DNA from: Candidatus Pelagibacter sp.
GTDB lineage: Bacteria > Pseudomonadota > Alphaproteobacteria > Pelagibacterales > Pelagibacteraceae
Assembly (NCBI GenBank): GCA_028095445.1
Contig: JAOHCJ010000002.1
Span: 1-64,000 of the forward strand
Length of the DNA stretch: 64,000 bases
Direction: 5' to 3'
Shown: piece by piece, positions 57,065 to 64,000 of the stretch
How the letters are laid out: each line of letters starts with the position of its first letter
Numbering within the stretch: position 1 is the stretch's first letter
Made by a program: the position numbers and the translations under genes
The notes under the pieces: model-generated
Told to the model about the DNA's origin: nothing
Databases searched by the model: none
Seen by the model: the letters and a program-made list of their open reading frames with translations, nothing else

Positions 57065-57436
57065 TTATTTACCTTTTTTCGTTCCATATAAAGATCTACG
57101 TTTTTTTCTATTCGCCACACCTTGGGTATCTAAATTGCCTCTAAGAATATGATAACGTACACCAGGTAAATCTTTTACACGACCACCTCTAATTAATACT
57201 ACAGAGTGCTCTTGTAGATTGTGACCTTCGCCACCGATGTAAGCAGTTACTTCAAAACCGTTTGAAAGTCTAACTCTTGCAACTTTTCTTAAAGCGGAGT
57301 TAGGTTTTTTTGGTGTTGTTGTATAAACCTTCACACACACTCCTCTTTTCAAAGGTTGCTTTTGCAGAGCAGGAACTTTGTTTCGAGCCACAGGTTTAAT
57401 TCTTTTTTTTCTTAACAACTGGTTAATAGTTGGCAT
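57065..57436 (-). CDS. rpsL: Small ribosomal subunit protein uS12
   Basis: Decoding-centre protein, where streptomycin resistance arises in other bacteria. The 123 residues have [41 protein letters not shown] with the conserved lysine, and [21 protein letters not shown]. First gene of the str operon, with its own promoter candidate and hairpin leader in the preceding 168 bases. Confidence 0.98.
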   Translation of the reverse strand: MPTINQLLRKKRIKPVARNKVPALQKQPLKRGVCVKVYTTTPKKPNSALRKVARVRLSNGFEVTAYIGGEGHNLQEHSVVLIRGGRVKDLPGVRYHILRGNLDTQGVANRKKRRSLYGTKKGK

Positions 57437-57471
57437 AAAATTTTTGTAATTAATTAATATATTTTTGAATG

Positions 57472-57493
57472 AAAATAACTGACAGGTTATTTT
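57472..57493 (-). promoter_or_regulatory. Perfect hairpin in the rpsL leader
   Basis: Perfect 8-bp inverted repeat AAAATAAC / GTTATTTT around a 6-base loop, lying between the proposed str-operon promoter and the rpsL start (36 bases before the ATG). It could be a leader hairpin for autogenous control or attenuation. No terminal U tract follows, so it does not look like a terminator. Confidence 0.4.
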
Positions 57494-57548
57494 GTGGCAG
57501 CGTTTAGTTCCATTAAGTAGGTACTACATTCCAACCAAAAACATCGCC

Positions 57549-57576
57549 AAAATACTATTAAATATCACTTTGTCAA
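57549..57576 (-). promoter_or_regulatory. Candidate str operon (rpsL-rpsG-fusA) promoter
   Basis: A perfect TTGACA (57571-57576, minus strand) is followed after 16 bases by TATTTT (57549-57554). It lies in the 168-base gap between rpoC and rpsL, about 30 bases beyond the rpoC stop, and would give a leader of roughly 105 bases. Confidence 0.55.
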
Positions 57577-57604
57577 ACTAAAACTACTAGTTTAGCGTGT
57601 TTTT

Positions 57605-60600
57605 TTATTGATTTGCTTGGGTTTCTGAGGGCTCTGCAGTTTCTATTTTATCTTGTTCAGATAAGAATTTGTTATCAGCTTCAATGGCTTCTTTATTCCA
57701 CTTGTTTTTAATACTTCCTGTTCCAGCTGGAACAAGTCTTCCAACTATAACATTCTCTTTTAGGCCGTTTAATGGGTCTACCTTGCCTTTAATGGCGGCG
57801 TCAGTCAAAACTCTTGTTGTTTCTTGGAATGATGCGGCCGATATAAATGACTCAGTTTGTAATGAAGCTTTAGTAATACCCATCAAAACTCTCTCTCCTT
57901 TAGCTGGATTCTTGCCTTCGGCAACTAATTTTTCATTTGCATTATCAAATTTAATTCTATCTATCATTTCACCAGGTAAGTATGTTGAGTCACCAGATTC
58001 TTTTACTTCAATTTTTTTAAGCATTTGTCTTAAAATTGTTTCAATATGTTTGTCATTTATTATAACACCTTGTAACCTATATACTTCTTGAACTTGGTTT
58101 ACAAAATACTCTGTTAAATCTTTGATGCCTAAAATTCTTAAAATATCATGTGGTAAAGGTTGACCATCTAACAGATATTCTCCTTTTTTAATCTTTTCAC
58201 CTTGGTTAAAGTTTATATGTTTACCTTTAGGTATTAAATAATTTGAAGGATCACCATTCTCTGGTTGAATTGAAATTCTTTGTTTACCTCTAACTTCTTT
58301 TCCAAACAAAACTTGACCATCATTTTCAGCTATAATGGCACTGTCTTTTGCTTTCCTTGCTTCGAATAATTCAGCAACACGAGGTAATCCACCTGTAATA
58401 TCTTTTGTTTTTGTTGTTTCTTTTGGTAGTCTTGCAATTACATCACCAGCAAATATCTTTTGACCATCTTTAACAGAAAGAATTGAGTCAGGTACCAAGT
58501 AATATCTTGCTTCATTGTCATCAGCTTTTTTAATTACATTTCCTTTTTCATCTCTTAATGTTATTCTAGGTTTTAAATCTGTATTTTTAGATTGTGCTCT
58601 CCAGTCAACTACTGATTTTGATGAAATACCAGTAGCATCATCAGTTGTTTCTTGAATTGAAATTCCATCTATTAAATCAACAAATCCAGCTGTTCCACTT
58701 TTTTCTGCAATAACTGGCGTAGTGTAAGGATCCCATTCACAAATTTTTTCATTTGCCTTAATTTTATCTCCATTTTGGAAGAACAATTTAGAACCATAAG
58801 CAACCTTATAAACTGCAACCTGAACACCATTATCATCTTCAATAGATAATTGCGTATTTCTTCCCATTACAATTAAATTCTTTTTTGAATCTTCTAACAA
58901 ATTAGAATTTATAATTTTTAAGGTTCCTGCAGATTTACTAACAATTTGAGATTCCTGTTTGACCGAAGCTGTACCACCAACGTGAAAAGTTCTCATGGTT
59001 AATTGAGTTCCAGGTTCACCTATTGATTGGGCTGAAATCATACCAATGGCTTCGCCAACATGTACTATTTTTCCTCTTGATAAGTCACGACCATAACAGG
59101 TTGCACAAACACCTAATTTTGAACTACAAGTCATAACTGAATATGCGTTGATAAATTTAACACCAGCAGCATCAATTTTATCACAACCTGCCTCATCTAT
59201 CATGGAGTCTTTTTTGATAACAACTTCACCAGTGATTGGATTTTTAACATCACTAGCTGCAACTCTTCCTAAGGCTCTTTCAGATAAACTTACCACAACA
59301 TTTCCACCTTCTAAAATTTCTGCAAGTTCAATAAATCCTGGTTTATCACATTTTATTTTAGTTATCGTTAAGTCTTGTGCAACATCACAAAGTCTTCTAG
59401 TTAAATATCCAGAACTAGCTGTTTTTAAAGCTGTATCTGCCAAACCTTTTCTAGCTCCATGGGTAGAATTAAAATATTCAAGAGCAGTAAGACCTTCTTT
59501 AAAATTTGAAGTAATTGGAGTTTCAATAATTTCTCCTGAAGGTTTGGCTATAAGTCCTCTCATTCCAGCCAACTGTTTCATTTGAGCTGCCGAACCTCTC
59601 GCTCCACTATCAGCCATCATAAATACTGAATTAATTTTCATTCCGTCAGGAGTTGTTTCTGTTGCTGATATTCCCTTCATCATTTCACCGGCTACTTTAT
59701 CAGTACATTTTGACCAAGCGTCGACTACTTTGTTGTATTTTTCTCCACGTGTAATTAATCCTTCAGAATATTGATTTTCATATTCTGATATTAGTTTTTT
59801 GGTATCATCAATTAATTTTCCTTTATTTTCAGGAATAATTAAATCGTCCTTACCAAAAGAAATTCCCGCTTTAAACGCATGCTTAAATCCAAGATCTTTT
59901 AACTTATCACAAAATATAACTGTAGTTTTTTGTCCACAAAATCTGAATACACTATCAATAATTTCAGAAACTGTCTTTTTTGGCAATAATCTGTCAATCA
60001 TTGAAAATGTAATATCTTTGTTCTTGGGTAGTAAATTTGCTAGTAAAAATCTTCCAGCTGTTGTTGTGTATTTTTCTAGTTTTTTATTTCCATTTTCATC
60101 AACAGTTTCAAATCTTGAAACAATTGTACTATGAACTTTTATATGACCTGTTGAAAGTGAATGCTCTATAGCTTCTGCATTAATAAAATAACCAGAAGGT
60201 TTATCTGTTTGAAACGGTGCTTGAGAAAGATAATAAAGACCTAATATCATATCTTGACTTGGTACTATAATGGGTTTTCCATTAGAAGGACTTAAAATAT
60301 TATTTGTGGAAAGCATTAAAATTCTAGCCTCTAACTGTGCTTCTAAACTTAATGGTACATGTACAGCCATTTGATCTCCATCAAAGTCAGCATTAAAGGC
60401 AGCACAACATAAAGGATGCAGTTCTATTGCATCACCTTCAATCAATTTTGGTTCAAAAGCTTGAACACCCAATCTATGAAGTGTTGGTGCTCGGTTAAGC
60501 AGAACTGGATGTTCTCTAACAATAAGCTCTAAAGCATCCCATACAGCATTAGTTTCTTTTTCAACTAATTTCTTAGCTTGTTTAATTGTAGATGCTAACC

Positions 60601-61777
60601 CTAATTTGTTTAATCTAGCATATAAAAAAGGTTTAAATAGCTCAAGAGCCATCTTTTTGGGTAACCCGCATTCATGCAGTTTAAGGTCAGGCCCAACAAC
60701 AATTACAGATCTACCAGAATAGTCTACTCTTTTACCTAATAAATTTTGTCTAAATCTTCCTTGTTTACCTTTTAACATTTCCGCTAAAGATTTAAGAGGA
60801 CGCTTACCAGTTCCTGTAATTACTCTTCCTCTTCTGCCATTGTCAAATAGAGCGTCGACCGATTCCTGAAGCATCCTTTTCTCATTTCTAACAATAATGT
60901 CTGGTGCTTTAAGGTCCATTAGCCTTTTTAAACGATTATTTCTGTTTATAACTCTTCTATAAAGGTCATTTAAATCTGATGTAGCAAACCTTCCTCCATC
61001 TAATGGAACTAATGGTCTAAGCTCAGGGGGAATCACTGGGACAACTGTTAAAATCATCCATTCAGGTTTTTGTCCTGTTTCTATAAACGACTCAATTAAC
61101 TTAAGTCTTTTTATAGATCTTTCTTCATTAACTTTTGATTTTGTCTCTTTAATTGTGTTAATTAAAATTGATCTTTCTGACTCTAAATCTAAAGATTTTA
61201 GTATGGAAAGAATAGCTTCTGCACCGATACTAGCCTCAAAAGACTCTTCACCAAATTCATCTTGATATTTTGCTAACTCTTCTTCGTTTAATAATTGATT
61301 TTTTTGAAGTCCTGTTAAACCAGGTTCTATTACAATAAAATTTTCAAAATATAAAACTCTTTCAACTTCTTTAAGTTTCATGTCTACTGCTAAAGAAATT
61401 CTACTTGGTAAAGATTTTAAGAACCAAATATGAGCCACTGGTGTAGCTAAGTTAATATGGCCCATTCTTTCTCTTCGAACATTAGATTTAGTAACTTCAA
61501 CACCACATTTTTCACATGTTATTCCTCTAAACTTCATTCTTTTATATTTGCCACATAAACACTCGTAATCTTTAATCGGTCCAAAAATTCTTGCACAGAA
61601 TAATCCATCTTTTTCAGGTCTAAAAGTTCTGTAGTTAATCGTTTCTGGTTTTTTTATTTCACCATAAGTCCAAGATTTTATTTTGTCTGGGCTAGCTAAA
61701 GTAATTTTAATACTATTAAAATTTTGCGCTTCTGAAATTTCACTATTTTTGAATAAGTCTGTTAATTCTTTTTTCAT
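57605..61777 (-). CDS. rpoC: RNA polymerase beta' subunit
   Basis: Catalytic subunit of RNA polymerase, 1390 residues. The N-terminal zinc finger is [19 protein letters not shown]. The active-site Mg2+ aspartates D464, D466 and D468 lie in [12 protein letters not shown]. The second zinc site ([18 protein letters not shown]) and the conserved [21 protein letters not shown] are also clear. It begins 2 bases after the rpoB stop codon, and its own stop precedes the str operon by 168 bases. Confidence 0.99.
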   Translation of the reverse strand: MKKELTDLFKNSEISEAQNFNSIKITLASPDKIKSWTYGEIKKPETINYRTFRPEKDGLFCARIFGPIKDYECLCGKYKRMKFRGITCEKCGVEVTKSNVRRERMGHINLATPVAHIWFLKSLPSRISLAVDMKLKEVERVLYFENFIVIEPGLTGLQKNQLLNEEELAKYQDEFGEESFEASIGAEAILSILKSLDLESERSILINTIKETKSKVNEERSIKRLKLIESFIETGQKPEWMILTVVPVIPPELRPLVPLDGGRFATSDLNDLYRRVINRNNRLKRLMDLKAPDIIVRNEKRMLQESVDALFDNGRRGRVITGTGKRPLKSLAEMLKGKQGRFRQNLLGKRVDYSGRSVIVVGPDLKLHECGLPKKMALELFKPFLYARLNKLGLASTIKQAKKLVEKETNAVWDALELIVREHPVLLNRAPTLHRLGVQAFEPKLIEGDAIELHPLCCAAFNADFDGDQMAVHVPLSLEAQLEARILMLSTNNILSPSNGKPIIVPSQDMILGLYYLSQAPFQTDKPSGYFINAEAIEHSLSTGHIKVHSTIVSRFETVDENGNKKLEKYTTTAGRFLLANLLPKNKDITFSMIDRLLPKKTVSEIIDSVFRFCGQKTTVIFCDKLKDLGFKHAFKAGISFGKDDLIIPENKGKLIDDTKKLISEYENQYSEGLITRGEKYNKVVDAWSKCTDKVAGEMMKGISATETTPDGMKINSVFMMADSGARGSAAQMKQLAGMRGLIAKPSGEIIETPITSNFKEGLTALEYFNSTHGARKGLADTALKTASSGYLTRRLCDVAQDLTITKIKCDKPGFIELAEILEGGNVVVSLSERALGRVAASDVKNPITGEVVIKKDSMIDEAGCDKIDAAGVKFINAYSVMTCSSKLGVCATCYGRDLSRGKIVHVGEAIGMISAQSIGEPGTQLTMRTFHVGGTASVKQESQIVSKSAGTLKIINSNLLEDSKKNLIVMGRNTQLSIEDDNGVQVAVYKVAYGSKLFFQNGDKIKANEKICEWDPYTTPVIAEKSGTAGFVDLIDGISIQETTDDATGISSKSVVDWRAQSKNTDLKPRITLRDEKGNVIKKADDNEARYYLVPDSILSVKDGQKIFAGDVIARLPKETTKTKDITGGLPRVAELFEARKAKDSAIIAENDGQVLFGKEVRGKQRISIQPENGDPSNYLIPKGKHINFNQGEKIKKGEYLLDGQPLPHDILRILGIKDLTEYFVNQVQEVYRLQGVIINDKHIETILRQMLKKIEVKESGDSTYLPGEMIDRIKFDNANEKLVAEGKNPAKGERVLMGITKASLQTESFISAASFQETTRVLTDAAIKGKVDPLNGLKENVIVGRLVPAGTGSIKNKWNKEAIEADNKFLSEQDKIETAEPSETQANQ

Positions 61778-61779
61778 AT

Positions 61780-64000
61780 CTAATTTAATTCTATATTGAG
61801 TGCCAGCGATTTTATTTCTTTAACCAATACATTAAATGACTCAGGTATACCTGATTCAAAGTTTTCTTCACCTTTAACTATTGTTTCATAAACTTTAACC
61901 CTACCAGCAACATCGTCTGATTTTACAGTTAAAATTTCTTGTAATGTATAAGATGCCCCATACGCCTCTAACGCCCAAACTTCCATTTCTCCAAATCTTT
62001 GTCCGCCTAACTGTGCTTTTCCACCTAATGGTTGTTGAGTTACAAGACTATATGGTCCAGTAGATCTAGCATGGATCTTATCTTCAACTAAGTGATGAAG
62101 TTTTAACATATATATAATTCCAACAGTCACTGGTCTATCAAACATTTCTCCTGTTCTACCATCCCATAAATTTGTTTGTCCTGAAGTTGGTAATTTAGCT
62201 AATTCAAGCATTTCAGAAACATCTTTTTCTTTAGCACCATCAAATACTGGAGTCGAAATTGCTATTCCATTTTGCAAATTTTCACATAAGTCTTTAAATT
62301 CAGTTTTATTAAGTTTGTTAATTCCATTATCAAAAATTTCATTACCATAAACTGATTTTAAAAATGATGATATTTTATCAGTCTTTTCAAATTTTTTGTT
62401 ATTTTCATTAACCAATCTTTTAACCTCTTCTCCAAATTCTTTACAAGCCCATCCAAGGTGGGTTTCTAATATTTGTCCTACATTCATACGACTCGGTACA
62501 CCTAATGGATTTAAAACTATATCTACAGGTCTTCCATCTTCTCTATAGGGCATGTCTTCAACTGGAACAATTTTACTCACTACTCCTTTATTTCCATGTC
62601 TACCTGACATTTTATCACCAGGTCTAAGTCTTCTTTTGATTGCAACAAACACTTTAACCATTTTCATGACACTAGGTAATAAATCATCACCACTTCTTAT
62701 TTTTAGGACTTTATCTTCAAATCTTTCCAGAATATCTTGTTTAGCTTTATTATATTGATCTTTTAACTGAGCTAAACTTGCTTCATCATTGTCATTTCCT
62801 ACTATGATTTTAAAAATATCATTAATATTTATTTTATTGATAGTGTCTAAATCTATTTTACTTCCTACCTCTAAATCTTTAATCTTTTTTGTTATAGCAG
62901 TACCGGAAAGAATTTGATTTGCTCTTTGCTTGATGCTTCTTTCTAAAATTTCTTCTTCTACAATTTTATCTTGTTGAACTGTTTCTATTTCAGCTCTTTC
63001 TATAGTAATAGATCTTTCATCTTTTTCTATTCCATGTCTATTGAAAACTCTTACATCTACTACAGTTCCACTACTACCTCTTGACATTTTTAAAGATGTA
63101 TCCGTAACATCGATTGCCTTTTCACCAAAAATAGATCTTAATAATTTTTCTTCTGGACCAGAAGCTGAGTCACCTTTGGGTGTCACTTTTCCAACTAATA
63201 TATCTCCCGCTTTTACTTCAGCACCAATATATACAATACCTGACTCATCCAGGTTTTTTAGCGACTCTTCATTAACGTTTGGTATATCTCTTGTAATTTC
63301 TTCTTCACCTAACTTAGTATCTCTTGCCATAACTTCGTATTCAACTATGTGAACAGATGTAAAAACATCATCAGTTACGCATCTTTCTGAAATTAAGATT
63401 GAGTCCTCAAAATTATAACCCTGCCAAGGCATGAATGCTACAGTTACATTTTTACCAAGTGCTAACTCTCCTAATTTAGTAGATGGGCCATCAGCAATAA
63501 TATCTCCAGTTCTTACTTTATCTCCAACTCTCACTAGAGGTTTCTGGTTAATACATGTGTTTTGATTTGATCTTTTAAATTTTTGTAAATTATATATATC
63601 TACTCCAGATTTTGTAAAATCAGTTTCCTCGGTTGCTTTTATAACAATTCTTTTTCCATCAATTTTATCAACTACACCATCACGTTTAGCAACTATAGTA
63701 ACCCCAGAGTCGAGAGCTACATCACTTTCTATACCAGTTCCAACCAATGGTGACTCTGGTTTTAATAAAGGCACAGCTTGTCTCATCATATTTGATCCCA
63801 TTAATGCTCTGTTCGCATCGTCATTTTCTAAAAAAGGTATTAAGGATGCAGCAACTGAAACTAATTGTTTTGGAGAAACGTCTATATAATCAATATTTTC
63901 AGGTTTAGATAAAATAAAATTTAAATTTTCTCTAGAAGAAACAAGTTCTTCTAAAATTTTACCATTCTTGTCAACTTTAGTATTTGCTTGTGCAATAGTA
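61780..64000 (-). CDS. rpoB: RNA polymerase beta subunit (partial, cut at window edge)
   Basis: C-terminal ~739 residues of the beta subunit; the 5' part lies beyond the right edge and the frame is open to base 64000. Upstream of the internal Met at 63801, the codons read [17 protein letters not shown], the expected continuation. Later landmarks are [48 protein letters not shown] and the C-terminal [24 protein letters not shown]. The classical rifampicin-binding segment is not in the window. Confidence 0.98.
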   Translation of the reverse strand, partial: TIAQANTKVDKNGKILEELVSSRENLNFILSKPENIDYIDVSPKQLVSVAASLIPFLENDDANRALMGSNMMRQAVPLLKPESPLVGTGIESDVALDSGVTIVAKRDGVVDKIDGKRIVIKATEETDFTKSGVDIYNLQKFKRSNQNTCINQKPLVRVGDKVRTGDIIADGPSTKLGELALGKNVTVAFMPWQGYNFEDSILISERCVTDDVFTSVHIVEYEVMARDTKLGEEEITRDIPNVNEESLKNLDESGIVYIGAEVKAGDILVGKVTPKGDSASGPEEKLLRSIFGEKAIDVTDTSLKMSRGSSGTVVDVRVFNRHGIEKDERSITIERAEIETVQQDKIVEEEILERSIKQRANQILSGTAITKKIKDLEVGSKIDLDTINKININDIFKIIVGNDNDEASLAQLKDQYNKAKQDILERFEDKVLKIRSGDDLLPSVMKMVKVFVAIKRRLRPGDKMSGRHGNKGVVSKIVPVEDMPYREDGRPVDIVLNPLGVPSRMNVGQILETHLGWACKEFGEEVKRLVNENNKKFEKTDKISSFLKSVYGNEIFDNGINKLNKTEFKDLCENLQNGIAISTPVFDGAKEKDVSEMLELAKLPTSGQTNLWDGRTGEMFDRPVTVGIIYMLKLHHLVEDKIHARSTGPYSLVTQQPLGGKAQLGGQRFGEMEVWALEAYGASYTLQEILTVKSDDVAGRVKVYETIVKGEENFESGIPESFNVLVKEIKSLALNIELN

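Noticed and set aside
57472..57493. rpsL leader hairpin as an intrinsic terminator after rpoC
   Set aside because: The stem is A+T-rich and no U tract follows; it is downstream of a promoter candidate, so a leader element is more likely.
57669..58091. 140-codon open frame on the plus strand
   Set aside because: Antisense to the rpoC C-terminus; composition follows the rpoC codons.
59148..59585. 145-codon open frame on the plus strand
   Set aside because: Antisense shadow of rpoC in a highly conserved region; no family resemblance.
61780..63801. rpoB starting at an internal Met (63801)
   Set aside because: Frame and conserved beta-subunit sequence continue upstream to the window edge, so the gene is simply cut.

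Overview
The window is strongly A+T-rich and packed almost without gaps: no stretch over 300 bases lacks a gene, and the longest (57437-57604) is 168 bases. Gene order and content point to an alphaproteobacterium of the SAR11/Pelagibacterales type. The signs are extreme compactness, many 1-4 base start/stop overlaps, a GatCAB amidotransferase, Mg-type HemB, a heterotetrameric sarcosine oxidase operon, and the dapA-smpB-folK-spoT-pyrE-pdxJ-acpS-lepB-rnc-recO block. The assignment is inferred from content; no database search was possible.

Layout. 1-3467 (minus): a 2OG-oxygenase-like protein, rpiB, glyA, nrdR and the N-terminal part of ribD. 3541-4530 (plus): hemB. 4532-11863 (minus): the dapA-to-recO block. 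11905-14223 (plus): a lytic transglycosylase, meeting tRNA-Ser(GCT) tail to tail. 14384-21324 (plus): soxBDAG, then a solute-binding protein, an ABC permease and a small GNAT-like protein. 21349-28885 (minus): gatCAB, an O-methyltransferase, trhO, a MATE exporter, a secreted nuclease, a methyltransferase and a small membrane protein. 28936-35620 (plus): ruvX, pyrB, a degenerate dihydroorotase, plsY, topA, a small exported protein and a RidA protein. 35617-37727 (minus): ugd and galU. Then panC (plus), mgtE (minus) and lipB (plus). 40610-64000 (minus): rluC-like, then the alpha, spc, S10 and str ribosomal operons, and rpoC and rpoB, with rpoB running off the right edge.

How the genes work together. 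Sarcosine oxidase (sarcosine to glycine plus methylene-THF) and serine hydroxymethyltransferase share glycine and one-carbon units. The sox operon is followed by a likely amino-acid uptake module with no ATPase gene beside it. PyrE, PyrB and a PyrX-like partner serve pyrimidine synthesis. GalU and Ugd make UDP-glucose and UDP-glucuronate. The right third is core transcription and translation.

I found no prophage, insertion sequence, CRISPR array or defence island. The unusual material is mostly streamlining. Genes normally found at fixed places are absent here (tuf, rpmD, dprA, era, rpoZ), several proteins have shortened or altered domains (RSH, L24, the NrdR zinc ribbon, PyrX), and convergent genes share a palindromic TTAA as both stop codons. 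A few compact regulatory sites are visible: a 16-bp perfect palindrome before soxB, a hairpin leader before rpsL, and promoters before rpsM and rpsL.
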